From Candidatus Sericytochromatia bacterium (GTDB taxonomy: Bacteria > Cyanobacteriota > Sericytochromatia > S15B-MN24 > JAQBPE01), in NCBI GenBank assembly GCA_035285325.1, contig JAYKJB010000085.1, forward strand, positions 1-62,074: a stretch of DNA of 62,074 nucleotides. Direction: 5' to 3'. Position numbers and translations under genes: made by a program. The notes below the pieces were generated by a model that saw only the letters and a program-made list of their open reading frames with translations, had not been told where the DNA came from and searched no databases. How positions within the stretch are numbered: position 1 is the first letter of the stretch; every line of letters starts with the position of its first letter. This document shows positions 1 to 8,412 of the stretch, one piece after another.

Positions 1-179
1 ATCGCGTGGGTCTCCCCGCCAAGAGCGGCGTCGGCGGCGGCATCATCGCCGTGGTGCCGGGTCGCTGGGGGCTCGCCGTGTTCTCGCCGCGGCTGGACTC
101 CCGCGGCAACTCGGTCCGTGGCATCGCAGTCTGCCGCGCGCTCTCGGAACGCTTCGGTCTGCACCTCTTCGACGCTTAG
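1..179 (+). CDS. glsA: Glutaminase, C-terminal fragment
   Basis: The window opens inside a reading frame (frame 3) that ends at TAG 177-179 and gives about 58 residues. They match the end of the serine-dependent beta-lactamase-like glutaminase family, which hydrolyses L-glutamine to glutamate and ammonia. Visible family hallmarks are [12 protein letters not shown], then [13 protein letters not shown], then [11 protein letters not shown] and the terminal ERFGLHLF. The catalytic Ser-x-x-Lys lies upstream of the window, so activity cannot be judged. The next gene follows after a gap of about 110 bases with its own promoter, so this gene is probably a separate transcription unit. Confidence 0.9.
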   Translation, partial: RVGLPAKSGVGGGIIAVVPGRWGLAVFSPRLDSRGNSVRGIAVCRALSERFGLHLFDA

Positions 180-252
180 CGAAGGGCCGCGATCCGACGC
201 ACCTCCGGCCAGCCGGCATCAGGGAAGCGCCGCTCATTCGGCGGCTGGGTTA

Positions 253-261
253 TGTTATACT
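253..261 (+). promoter_or_regulatory. Extended -10 promoter for the dut-dap operon
   Basis: TGTTATACT is an extended -10 element (TGn followed by TATACT) in an otherwise GC-rich gap. The -35 region is poor (CTCATT, 17 bases upstream), as is usual for extended -10 promoters. Transcription would start near base 268, about 24 bases before the dut ATG. Confidence 0.5.
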
Positions 262-291
262 GATAGGCCGCCTCCTGGCGGGTTTCAGCCC

Positions 292-726
292 ATGGACACC
301 CTTCACCTTCGCATCCAGCTCACGCACCCGCAGGCCGTCTTGCCCCGTGTTTCACAACCGGGCGATGTGGCGGCGGACGTTTCGGCGTGCGTGCCCTGCG
401 TGATTCCGCCCGGTGGTCGCGCCCTGGTCGAAACGGGTCTGGTGCTGGAATTGCCGGAGGGCTTCCGGGCTCGTCTGCATTCTCGCTCAGGCCTCAGCCT
501 CAAGTATGGCATCGAGGTGGGCGCGGGCCTGATTGACCAGGGGTTCCGGCACCCGCTCAAGGTGCTGCTCTACAACCTCGGAGCCGACCCCTTCGCCATC
601 GCGCCGGGCGACCGCGTGGCCCAGCTCTGCATCGAACGCTACACCCACCCCACCTTCGAGGCTGTTTCGGCCGTCGCCGAGACGGGTCGCAGCGAGGGCT
701 GGGGTTCCTCGGGGTTGCGGGCGTGA
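292..726 (+). CDS. dut: dUTP diphosphatase
   Basis: A 144-residue trimeric-type dUTPase, which hydrolyses dUTP to dUMP and diphosphate and so keeps uracil out of DNA. The conserved motifs appear in order: DVAADVSA (I), RSGLSLKYGIEV (II), GAGLIDQGFRHPLKV (III, with the catalytic-site Asp), GDRVAQL (IV) and the glycine-rich tail RSEGWGSSG (V). I chose ATG 292 because the protein then starts just before the first conserved strand and has normal length. The frame is open further upstream but that part is not protein-like. It is the first gene of the dap operon, and its TGA overlaps the GTG of dapB. Confidence 0.92.
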   Translation: MDTLHLRIQLTHPQAVLPRVSQPGDVAADVSACVPCVIPPGGRALVETGLVLELPEGFRARLHSRSGLSLKYGIEVGAGLIDQGFRHPLKVLLYNLGADPFAIAPGDRVAQLCIERYTHPTFEAVSAVAETGRSEGWGSSGLRA

Positions 727-1523
727 GCGCGCCCATACGTGTGGCGCTGGCGGGCGCCGCCGGCCAGATGGGACGGGAGGTCGTCCGGGCCGTGACGGCT
801 GCGGCCGATATGCAGCTGGTGGCGGCGATCGCCCCGCGCCACGCGGGCCAGGACGCTGGTCTGGTGGCCGGACTCCCGCCGCTGGGGCTGGTCCTGCGGG
901 ACGACCTCGCTCAGGCGCTGGCCGAGACGCGGCCGGACGTGCTGGTCGACTTCACCCGCCCCGACACCACCTTTGCCGTGGCGGAAGCGGCGCTGGCGGC
1001 CGATGTGCGCCCCGTGATCGGCACGACCGGTTTGACCGAAGCCCAGCTGACCTGGCTGGGCACGGCCGCCCAGACGCGCGGACTCGGCGTGCTGGTGGCC
1101 CCGAACTTTGCCCTGGGCGCCCTGCTGATGATGCGCTTTGCCGCCGAAGCAGCGCGTCATTTCGCGCACGCCGAGATCGTCGAGTTGCACCACGACCGCA
1201 AGCGCGATGCCCCATCGGGCACCGCCCTCAAAACCGTCGAGGCCATGCGCGCGCAGCGGGAAGCCTTCGAGGCGCCCAGCGTGGCGGGTGAGGAGCTGCT
1301 CCCCGGCGCGCGTGGGGGTGAGGCAGGCGGGGTGCGCCTCCACAGCGTGCGCCTGCCAGGTCTGCTGGCCCATCAAGAGGTGCTCTTCGGCGGCGAGGGC
1401 CAGCTGCTGACCATCCGCCACGACGCCTTTTCACGCGCCTGCTACATGCCAGGCGTCTTGCTCGGGATCCGCCGCATCCTTGACCGCACGGGCCTCGTTC
1501 ACGGGCTCGAGCACCTGTTGTGA
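723..1523 (+). CDS. dapB: 4-hydroxy-tetrahydrodipicolinate reductase
   Basis: A 266-residue enzyme that reduces the dapA product to tetrahydrodipicolinate in lysine and peptidoglycan precursor synthesis. The N-terminal Rossmann motif is GAAGQMGREV. VDFTRPD and VIGTTG line the nucleotide site. HHDRKRDAPSGTA holds the catalytic His pair and the substrate-binding Lys/Ser/Gly. APNFALGALL and the C-terminal LLGIRRI strand are also typical. The GTG start overlaps the dut stop (GTGA), giving translational coupling. The order dapB-asd-dapA puts three consecutive pathway steps in one operon. Confidence 0.93.
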   Translation: MSAPIRVALAGAAGQMGREVVRAVTAAADMQLVAAIAPRHAGQDAGLVAGLPPLGLVLRDDLAQALAETRPDVLVDFTRPDTTFAVAEAALAADVRPVIGTTGLTEAQLTWLGTAAQTRGLGVLVAPNFALGALLMMRFAAEAARHFAHAEIVELHHDRKRDAPSGTALKTVEAMRAQREAFEAPSVAGEELLPGARGGEAGGVRLHSVRLPGLLAHQEVLFGGEGQLLTIRHDAFSRACYMPGVLLGIRRILDRTGLVHGLEHLL

Positions 1524-1534
1524 GGTTTCCATTC

Positions 1535-2566
1535 ATGTCCGGATTTCACGTTGGGATTCTCGGCGCCACCGGCGCGGTCGGCCAGGAAATGCTCAAAACC
1601 CTGATGGCCCGGCAGTTCCCACTCAGCAAGCTGACGTTGCTGGCCTCCGCCCGCTCGGCGGGGCAGGTGGTGACCCACGAAGGCCACAGCTGGACCGTCC
1701 AGGAAGCCACGCCCGAAGCCTTTCGTGGCATCGACATCCTGCTCAGTTCGGCCGGAGGAGATGTCTCGGAAGCGCTGGCGCCGGCGGCCGTGGCGGCCGG
1801 CTGCGTGGTGATCGACAACACCAGTGCCTTCCGCATGCGCGCTGACGTGCCGCTGGTGGTGCCTGAGGTCAACGCCCACGCCCTTGATGGTCACCGCGGC
1901 ATCATCGCCAATCCGAACTGCTCGACCGCGCCGCTGGTGGTGGTGCTGAACGCGCTTCGGCAGCTCGCGCCGCTGGTGCGCGTGGTCGTGTCGACCTATC
2001 AGTCGGTCTCCGGAGCGGGCAAGGAAGCCATGGACGAGTTACGGGACCAGACCGCCACGCTGCTGGCGGGCGGTGAGGCCGTGCCGCAGCACATTCGCTA
2101 CCCGATTGCCTTCAACCTGGTCCCCGCCATCGACGCCTTCACCGCCAACGGCTACACCAAGGAAGAACTGAAGGTCACGAACGAAAGCCGCAAGATCCTC
2201 GAAGACCCGGACCTGCGCGTCACGGCGACCGCCGTGCGCGTGCCGGTCATGATCTGCCACAGCGAGAGCGTCAACCTCGAATTCGCCTCGCCCGTCTCCC
2301 CCAGCGCCGCGCGGGAGCTGCTTGCGCGGACGGCCGGCATCACGGTGATGGACGACCCCGCCACGCACCAGTATCCGCGCCCGCGCGAACTGGCCGGCAC
2401 CGACGACACCTACGTCGGCCGCATCCGGGAGGACGTCTCCCATCCGTGCGGGCTGAACCTCTGGCTGGTCTCGGACAACCTGCGCAAGGGAGCCGCCCTG
2501 AATGCGGTCCAGATTGCGGAAGCCCTGGTGGCCCGTGGCCTGCTGGCCAGCCCCACCCACGCCTGA
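1535..2566 (+). CDS. asd: Aspartate-semialdehyde dehydrogenase
   Basis: A 343-residue cytosolic enzyme that makes aspartate semialdehyde from aspartyl phosphate with NADPH, the branch point to lysine/DAP and to threonine/methionine. Residues 8-15 are the NADP loop GILGATGAVG, NPNCST carries the catalytic Cys129, QSVSGAGKEAMDEL follows, and VPVMICHSESV carries the active-site His region. A GTG at 1520 is also in frame, but ATG 1535 starts directly before the Rossmann strand and has a TGAGG ribosome-binding site about 9 bases upstream, so I prefer it. It lies between dapB and dapA. Confidence 0.92.
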   Translation: MSGFHVGILGATGAVGQEMLKTLMARQFPLSKLTLLASARSAGQVVTHEGHSWTVQEATPEAFRGIDILLSSAGGDVSEALAPAAVAAGCVVIDNTSAFRMRADVPLVVPEVNAHALDGHRGIIANPNCSTAPLVVVLNALRQLAPLVRVVVSTYQSVSGAGKEAMDELRDQTATLLAGGEAVPQHIRYPIAFNLVPAIDAFTANGYTKEELKVTNESRKILEDPDLRVTATAVRVPVMICHSESVNLEFASPVSPSAARELLARTAGITVMDDPATHQYPRPRELAGTDDTYVGRIREDVSHPCGLNLWLVSDNLRKGAALNAVQIAEALVARGLLASPTHA

Positions 2567-2589
2567 CCCTCGGAAGGAGAATCCCCACC

Positions 2590-3492
2590 ATGAAGACGCA
2601 CGCGCTCGGTCGGCTGCTCACGGCCATGGTGACGCCCTTCGACGAAGCGGGCCAGGTGGACCACCACCGCGCCGGCGAGCTGGCCTTGCGCCTGATTGCG
2701 GAGGGCTGCGACGGGGTGGTGGTGAGTGGCACCACCGGCGAAAGCCCGACGCTGTCCGACGACGAGAAGGTGGCCCTGTTCCATACCGTGGTGAAAGCCG
2801 TGGCGGGCCGTGGCACGGTCATCGCGGGCACCGGCACGAACGACACGAGGGTGGCCTGCGCGCTCTCGGTAGCCGCCGCGGCCGCGGGCTGTGATGGCCT
2901 GCTGGTGGTGAATCCCTATTACAACAAACCGGACCAGGCAGGGCTGCGCGCGCACTTCACGGCCGTCGCCGAGGCGACCGCGCTGCCGGTGATCTTGTAC
3001 AACCACCCGGGCCGCACCGGCGTCTCGATCGAGCCTGCCACCATGGCGGCGCTGGCCCAGTTGCCCCATGTGGTGGGCGTCAAGGATTCCTCCGGCAACC
3101 TGGACCTCGTGACGGCCTACCGCCTGGCCACTGGCCCCGATTTCGTGATCTGGAGCGGCGACGACCCGCTGACCCTGCCCTATCTGGCGATCGGCGCACA
3201 CGGGGTGATCAGCGTCTCGGCCCACGTGGTCGCGCGCGACCTGAAGGCCCTGCTGGACGCCTGGCAACGCGGCGACCTGGCCGAAGCCCGGCGCCTGCAC
3301 GAACGGACCTATCCGATCGGCAAGACGCTCTTCTGCGCCCCCTCGCCGGCCCCGACCAAGTACGCGCTGGCGCAACTGGGTTTTCCGGTCGGCGGCGTGC
3401 GCCTGCCCTTGCTGGCCTGCGATGAGCGGGCGCAACAGGCGATCGATGAGACCCTGGCCGGCCTGCGCGCCCCCGAGGCGCTGGCGCGGTGA
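2590..3492 (+). CDS. dapA: 4-hydroxy-tetrahydrodipicolinate synthase
   Basis: A 300-residue TIM-barrel aldolase that condenses pyruvate with aspartate semialdehyde. Thr48-Thr49 lie in SGTTGES, Tyr137 in ILYNHPGRTG (with Arg142), and the Schiff-base Lys165 in VVGVKDSSG. PYYNKP is the usual substrate-loop motif. ATG 2590 has a good GGAAGGAG ribosome-binding site, and the frame upstream overlaps asd and is not protein-like. The stop overlaps the GTG of rnj. The dapA-rnj linkage resembles the asd-dapG-dapA-rnjB order of Bacillus subtilis. Confidence 0.95.
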   Translation: MKTHALGRLLTAMVTPFDEAGQVDHHRAGELALRLIAEGCDGVVVSGTTGESPTLSDDEKVALFHTVVKAVAGRGTVIAGTGTNDTRVACALSVAAAAAGCDGLLVVNPYYNKPDQAGLRAHFTAVAEATALPVILYNHPGRTGVSIEPATMAALAQLPHVVGVKDSSGNLDLVTAYRLATGPDFVIWSGDDPLTLPYLAIGAHGVISVSAHVVARDLKALLDAWQRGDLAEARRLHERTYPIGKTLFCAPSPAPTKYALAQLGFPVGGVRLPLLACDERAQQAIDETLAGLRAPEALAR

Positions 3493-5186
3493 GCGACGCC
3501 CCGACCGGCCAAACCGTCGCACCAGCCCCCGGCACCCTGCATCTGGTACCACTCGGCGGTCTGGGAGAGATTGGCAAGAACATGTGGTGCCTGCGCGCAG
3601 GCGACGACATCGTGGTGCTCGACTGCGGCTTTGCCTTCCCCAGCGATGACATGCACGGCGTGGATTACGTGTTGCCGGACTATCGCTACCTGGAGGCGAA
3701 TGCCGAGCGCGTGCGTGCGGTCTTCATCAGCCACGGGCATGAGGACCACATTGGCGGCCTGCCTTACTTGCTGGACCGGGTGCCGGTGCCGGTGTATGCC
3801 ACGCCGCTGACCCGCAGCCTGATCGAAGGCAAACTGCAGGAACACGGCCTGCTCGGGCGCATTCCGCTGTTGCGCATGGACGTGCGTGACCCCGTCACGC
3901 TGGGCAGCCTGACGGTGGAATTTCTGCGGGTGCCCCATTCGATTCCAGATTCCGTGGCCATCAGCGTCAAGACGCCGGTCGGGACGGTTCTCTACAGCGG
4001 AGACTTCAAGTTCGACGCCACCCCGATCGACGGCCAGCGGGCGGATTACCACGGGTTGAGTCAGCTCGGCGAGGAAGGCTTGCTGCTGCTCTTGAGCGAC
4101 TCCACCAACGTGTTGCGCCCCGGCTTCACGCCTTCCGAGGCAGCGGTCGGGCCCGCGCTCGACGCGGTCTTTGCCAAGGCCACCGGACGGCTGGTGGTCA
4201 CCACCTTCGCGAGCAACATTCACCGCGTGCAGCAGGTCATGGACGCGGCCGCGCGTCAGGGCCGCAAGGTGGCGCTGGTCGGCCGCTCCATGGTGAATGT
4301 CTGCGAACGCGCGCGGGCGCTTGGTTACCTGCGCTGGGAGGCGGGTCTGGTGGTGGAGCCGGACGCGATGATGGCGCTGCCGCGCGAGCAGGCCTTGGTG
4401 CTCACGACCGGCTCGCAGGGAGAACCGCTGGCGGGACTGTCGCGCCTGGCGGCCGGCGAGCACCGCGGCGTGCGGCTGGAGGCGGGTGACACGGTGGTGA
4501 TCTCAGCGATTCCGATCCCGGGTAACGAGCGCAGCGTGAGTCGCCTGGTGAACATGTTCTTCGAACGAGGCATCCAGGTGGTCTCCGAGAGCCAGCGCCT
4601 GGGCACCCACGTGTCCGGTCACGCCAGCGAGGAGGAACTCAAGCTGATGCTCGCGCTGACCCGACCGCGCTTCTTCGTGCCGATGCATGGCGAGCTGCGG
4701 CACCTGATTCGACACGCCGAACTGGCCCGCGCGCTGGGCGTGCCGGAGACTCGCGTGGCGATTCTGCGCAACGGCGACGTGCTGGAAGTGGGAACCGCGG
4801 AATGTCGGGTGGTGGACCGCGTGCCGGCCAGCCCTACCCTGGTGGACGGCCGGGCCGGTCTCGACGTGGGCCAGAGCCTGCTGCGCGAACGCCAGCGCCT
4901 GGCGCGGGATGGGATGGTCACGACGGTCCTGGCCCTCGACGACCAGGGCACCTTGTGTGCCGGTCCCGACATGGTGACCCGCGGCTTTCTGGAAGGAAAC
5001 GAGGAGGCTCAGTGGCTGCTCGACGAGGGCAAGCGTCGCGTCGTGGAACTCGTGGACGAGTTAAAGGGTCGTGGAGAATGGAATCAGGAGCGCCTGGAGA
5101 AACAGATCAGTGACGCGCTGGCTCGCTTCTTCAGCGAGCGAACCGGTCGCAAGCCGGTCCAGCTGCTGGTGCTGCAACGCGTGTAG
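3489..5186 (+). CDS. rnj: Ribonuclease J
   Basis: A 565-residue metallo-beta-lactamase/beta-CASP RNase with 5'-exo- and endonuclease activity in mRNA decay and rRNA maturation. Metal ligands are visible in SHGHEDHIGG (His82, His84, Asp86, His87), VPHSIPDS (His150) and YSGDFKFD (Asp172). The beta-CASP part contains SDSTNV, HVSGHAS and PMHGELRHL. The C-terminal domain (about 450-565) is present, so length is normal. The GTG start overlaps the dapA stop (GTGA), so it is translated from the dap operon message. Confidence 0.94.
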   Translation: MSDAPTGQTVAPAPGTLHLVPLGGLGEIGKNMWCLRAGDDIVVLDCGFAFPSDDMHGVDYVLPDYRYLEANAERVRAVFISHGHEDHIGGLPYLLDRVPVPVYATPLTRSLIEGKLQEHGLLGRIPLLRMDVRDPVTLGSLTVEFLRVPHSIPDSVAISVKTPVGTVLYSGDFKFDATPIDGQRADYHGLSQLGEEGLLLLLSDSTNVLRPGFTPSEAAVGPALDAVFAKATGRLVVTTFASNIHRVQQVMDAAARQGRKVALVGRSMVNVCERARALGYLRWEAGLVVEPDAMMALPREQALVLTTGSQGEPLAGLSRLAAGEHRGVRLEAGDTVVISAIPIPGNERSVSRLVNMFFERGIQVVSESQRLGTHVSGHASEEELKLMLALTRPRFFVPMHGELRHLIRHAELARALGVPETRVAILRNGDVLEVGTAECRVVDRVPASPTLVDGRAGLDVGQSLLRERQRLARDGMVTTVLALDDQGTLCAGPDMVTRGFLEGNEEAQWLLDEGKRRVVELVDELKGRGEWNQERLEKQISDALARFFSERTGRKPVQLLVLQRV

Positions 5187-5244
5187 GCGGCGGAACACCG
5201 GCGTTGGAAGGTGTGGCCGGTCCAGCGCCCCATCGTGGGGGCCA

Positions 5245-6177
5245 TCACGCTTCCGGGCTGGCCGCCACGCCCACGGGGTGACGGGGGGCCAGCCCCAGCC
5301 GCAAGACCTCGCGGGCCGCCTCCAGAACGAGCAAGCGAGCCGCCATGGCCTGGTTGGGCTCGCACCATCGCCGCCGCAGACGCAGGGCGGCCAGCCGCAT
5401 CCTCACGTCGAATCGCAACAGCGCCCGCGTGACCAGGTATCCCATTCGACCGTGGTGCTTCCCGGCCAGCAACATGGCACCGCGATAAGCCTCCACGACC
5501 AGCCGATCACGGATCAGGGCGCTGCTGCCCCCCTCGTGATGGCGGATGCGAGCCGCGGGGGTGTACCAGAGTTCCCACCCCGCGCGCCGCAAACGCCAGC
5601 TCAGGTCCAGGTCTTCGTGATAGAAAAAAAAGTCCTCATCGAACCAGCCCACGGCATCCAAGGCCTCTCGTCGGAACAAGGTCGCGGTGCCGGGCACCCA
5701 CGAGAGCGTCACCGGTCGGCGAGGGGGCGGTAACCAGCGCTGCCAGACGTGCGACACCGGGAAGCGTTCCCGACGATCGGGCGCCAGCAGGCGTCCCGTG
5801 ACGGCAGCCAGACGCGGGCGGGTGTCCGCCATCTCGACCAGGGCTTGCAGGCTGCCGGCCTCCAGTTGCGCGTCGTTGTTCAGCACCAGCACATAGCGGG
5901 CCGGATGGAGGCGTCCCCCCTGGTTGCAGGCGACAGAAAACCCCTGATTGACCTCATTCTCGAGCAAGCTGACGGCGGGATAAGCGCGCGCCACCAGTTC
6001 CGCGCTGCCGTCCCACGAGGCGTTGTCCACCACCACCGTGCAGGCGACGAGGTCTGTGCGGCGCAGTTCCTCGGCCACAGAATCCAGACAGGCGGCCAAT
6101 CGACTGCGCTGATTGAAGCTCGGTACCACGATGACCAGATCGAGCACCGGCTCACGCGACGGGGAGGGCGCATCCAT
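5245..6177 (-). CDS. Family 2 glycosyltransferase (rhamnosyltransferase-like)
   Basis: A 310-residue GT-A fold glycosyltransferase, probably acting on the cytoplasmic face of the membrane in cell-surface polysaccharide synthesis. The N-terminus VVPSFNQ (17-23) is the nucleotide-sugar strand, VDNASWDGS and NEVNQGFSVACNQG follow, LNNDA (99-103) supplies the metal-binding acidic pair, and the catalytic-base box is HEDLDLSWRLRRAG (187-200). The acceptor and sugar cannot be told. It faces rnj tail to tail. No transmembrane segment is obvious. Confidence 0.85.
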   Translation of the reverse strand: MDAPSPSREPVLDLVIVVPSFNQRSRLAACLDSVAEELRRTDLVACTVVVDNASWDGSAELVARAYPAVSLLENEVNQGFSVACNQGGRLHPARYVLVLNNDAQLEAGSLQALVEMADTRPRLAAVTGRLLAPDRRERFPVSHVWQRWLPPPRRPVTLSWVPGTATLFRREALDAVGWFDEDFFFYHEDLDLSWRLRRAGWELWYTPAARIRHHEGGSSALIRDRLVVEAYRGAMLLAGKHHGRMGYLVTRALLRFDVRMRLAALRLRRRWCEPNQAMAARLLVLEAAREVLRLGLAPRHPVGVAASPEA

Positions 6178-6286
6178 GGTCGTAACCCGCTCAAAAAGGG
6201 CTCGCTGCCTTTATCGTACCCGGCCAGCGCCGCGCATACACAGGATTCGTCGCCCCCGAGCCATGTCAGATGGGCATCATGGCAGC

Positions 6287-6311
6287 AAAAAGGCCCACGC
6301 ACGCGTGGGCC
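6287..6311 (-). terminator. Rho-independent terminator
   Basis: On the minus strand a perfect stem GGCCCACGC/GCGTGGGCC (6303-6311 with 6292-6300) is followed immediately by TTTTT (complement of 6287-6291). It lies about 35 bases beyond the stop of the zinc-ribbon gene and would end its transcript before the glycosyltransferase gene. Confidence 0.85.
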
Positions 6312-6346
6312 CGGAGGAACGGAGGTGTGTCGCCAAAGGGCCTCGT

Positions 6347-6757
6347 TCAGAGCCCTCGGCCCGGCGGCAGATGCCGCATCCAATCGCTGCCCAGCCGCGA
6401 GAAGAAGTCGTGGGCATCCAGCACGTCGTCGCTCGAGATGGGCGTCATCGAGGAGAATTTCTCTTCCTCGCGCCGGGAACTGAAGACCCCCCGAATCCGC
6501 TGTGCAAGCGACGCCCCAGCCCCAGCACCCACGGGTTCCCGCTCCACGCGTTCGGGGGCGGTCGCTTCCCCCGCCTCATACTCGACTCCGACGATGGCAA
6601 CGCCCGCCGGTTGCTGGCAAGCGGTGCAATGCACCCGAACCACCCAGTAATCCTTCTCTTCCCGGAGAAGTTTCACCCCCTCGGGCGTGAACGAATGCTG
6701 GCAGTGGGCGCAACGCAGTTTCCGGAAATGTTCCTGTACAACGGTAAAATTCTTCAT
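6347..6757 (-). CDS. Zinc-ribbon protein of unknown function
   Basis: A 136-residue protein. Residues 1-60 contain two Cys pairs, RCAHCQH and VHCTACQQ, which can form a four-Cys zinc ribbon. The middle is a low-complexity acidic/alanine stretch and the C-terminus is a short charged helix region. I do not recognise a named family. The start is decided by spacing: GGGAG lies about 9 bases before the second ATG (6755-6757) but directly abuts the ATG three codons upstream. It is a single-gene unit with a clear terminator after it. A nucleic-acid or regulatory role is possible but not shown. Confidence 0.7.
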   Translation of the reverse strand: MKNFTVVQEHFRKLRCAHCQHSFTPEGVKLLREEKDYWVVRVHCTACQQPAGVAIVGVEYEAGEATAPERVEREPVGAGAGASLAQRIRGVFSSRREEEKFSSMTPISSDDVLDAHDFFSRLGSDWMRHLPPGRGL

Positions 6758-6941
6758 CAGACCCATCTCCCACCAAGGCGATGTCCGAGTGACACCGACT
6801 GATGCGTGTGCGAAGCTGACCCGCGAAACAGCGGACGCAAAGCCTCAGAACGCCGTCCCTGCTGGGTTACAAACCCTTTTCCACACCCACTTCATACCCG
6901 TCGGATCTGAATCCTAACCAGGGAGGCACAATTTTCTGGAA

Positions 6942-7670
6942 TCAAACCAGAGGCTGCCGATGGGGAGTGCCGGCCTTTCTCGGGAATCCGGCAGGGGTGG
7001 CGCCATGTTTCTCGATCACATACAGGTGGCGCTGACCGGCCTCCGCAGGCAGGTCGAAGGTCTCTGCAGCCAGTACGCGTCCGCGCAAACGGCTCAAGGC
7101 CTTGCTGGCCCCAGCCAGTTCCTCCGGTCCCTTGCTGCCCTTGGACACCACCAGGCGACCGCCGGAGCGCAGGAACGGCAAGGTCAGTTCCAGCAATTCC
7201 GGCAAGCCGGCCACGGCACGCGCCAGGGCGAGATCATAGCTATCGCGATGCGGCGGCCCCGCCGCCAATGTCTCACTGCGACCGTGCAGCGCGACCGCAT
7301 TGGAGAGTCCCAGTTCGGCGATCGCCGTGTTCATGAAGTCGACCTTCTTGCGCACGGCATCCACCAGCGTGATGTGCCAGTCCGGTCGAACGATCGCCAG
7401 CGGGATCCCGGGCAAGCCGGCGCCGGCGCCGATATCAACCACTCGCTGGGCACCCTCGCGCCCCTCGGGCGGCAGCCCCTTGAGAAACAGCAAGCTGTCG
7501 AGGTAATGCTTCACGGCAGCCTCATCGGCCTCCACGATGCGGGTCAGATTCACGCGTTCATTGGCCGCGATCAGCAACCGATGAAACAGCGAAAACTGGC
7601 TCAGTTCCGCCTCATTCAGGTTCAATTCGTACGCAGCAGCAAGACGCTGAAGGTGGGGCCAATGGCTCAT
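6942..7670 (-). CDS. rsmG: 16S rRNA m7G527 methyltransferase
   Basis: A 242-residue SAM-dependent methyltransferase (GidB), which methylates N7 of G527 of 16S rRNA. Family marks are ERVNLTRI, the conserved HYLDSL, the SAM loop VVDIGAGAGLPGIPLAI (77-93), LVDAVRKKVDF and LALARAVAGLPELLEL. ATG 7670 is the natural start, although no Shine-Dalgarno sequence is visible before it. The final 20 residues, rich in Pro and Arg, are not conserved in the family. Confidence 0.93.
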   Translation of the reverse strand: MSHWPHLQRLAAAYELNLNEAELSQFSLFHRLLIAANERVNLTRIVEADEAAVKHYLDSLLFLKGLPPEGREGAQRVVDIGAGAGLPGIPLAIVRPDWHITLVDAVRKKVDFMNTAIAELGLSNAVALHGRSETLAAGPPHRDSYDLALARAVAGLPELLELTLPFLRSGGRLVVSKGSKGPEELAGASKALSRLRGRVLAAETFDLPAEAGQRHLYVIEKHGATPAGFPRKAGTPHRQPLV

Positions 7671-7737
7671 GGACGCAAGCTTTTATTAAACATGCCTATA
7701 ACCAATCTTAACACGCAGTCCTGAAGGAGTTTCATCG

Positions 7738-8274
7738 ATGCCTATTCACTCCACCCTCCCGTCGCGTCGTCCCCTCACGCTCCCCGCGAGCCCCCTGCCG
7801 CAGGGCCAGACCACCGCTTCCACACCGGCCGTTGCGCGGCCCGCCGAAGCGTCGTCCGGCCTGGTGAGCCCCAGCAAGAGCATCAAAAAGCGAAATGCAG
7901 ACGCCGCCTTCGGCAGCGACATCTTCCAGAGTATCACTTACGGCCTGACCAACGTGGGCCAGATCGTGCCGCTCCCCGCGTTCCTGGCGGGCCTGATTCG
8001 CGCCCTGCCGCTTCAAGGCGTCGGCGTCTTTGACATCGGGATGGGCGCCTTCAACGGCTACAAGGACATCAAGAGCCTCAAGCATGAGAAGAACACCCGC
8101 AACTGGGACAACTACGTTCGAATCGGCTCGGATGCCGCGATGGTGGCGGGCGGCGCCTTGCTATTGGGTGGCGCTGCGCTGTCGCCCGTGTTGCCGCTGG
8201 TCGGCGCGGGCTTGGCCGCAGCCGGCTTTTTCGCCCGCACCGTCGGCATCTGGAACGACGAGTCGCGCATCTGA
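7738..8274 (+). CDS. Hypothetical protein with C-terminal hydrophobic segments
   Basis: A 178-residue protein of unknown function. Residues 1-50 are Pro/Thr/Ser-rich and look disordered. Residues 60-105 are mixed hydrophobic with QIVPLPAFLAGLIRALP. Residues 130-170 form a long Gly/Ala/Leu hydrophobic hairpin that could insert in a membrane or pack as a helical bundle. A strong ribosome-binding site (GAAGGAG, 7722-7728) precedes ATG 7738, and TATAAC at 7697-7702 is a possible -10. No signal peptide or catalytic motif is visible. Divergent from rsmG. Confidence 0.65.
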   Translation: MPIHSTLPSRRPLTLPASPLPQGQTTASTPAVARPAEASSGLVSPSKSIKKRNADAAFGSDIFQSITYGLTNVGQIVPLPAFLAGLIRALPLQGVGVFDIGMGAFNGYKDIKSLKHEKNTRNWDNYVRIGSDAAMVAGGALLLGGAALSPVLPLVGAGLAAAGFFARTVGIWNDESRI

Positions 8275-8412
8275 ATCGCTCCGCCGGGGGCGCTCATTCG
8301 CGCCAGGGACACGCAGCGGACAGGGTAGCGGTGCCACCCCCGCGTTCACGAACGCTCAGACGCAGGCAGCCTCGGTCTGAGCGTTCCGCCACGCGGGCCC
8401 CGGAGCGGCCGC

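Noticed and set aside
118-291. N-terminal extension of dUTPase up to base 118
   Set aside because: It overlaps the glutaminase end, has no conserved residues and includes the extended -10 promoter.
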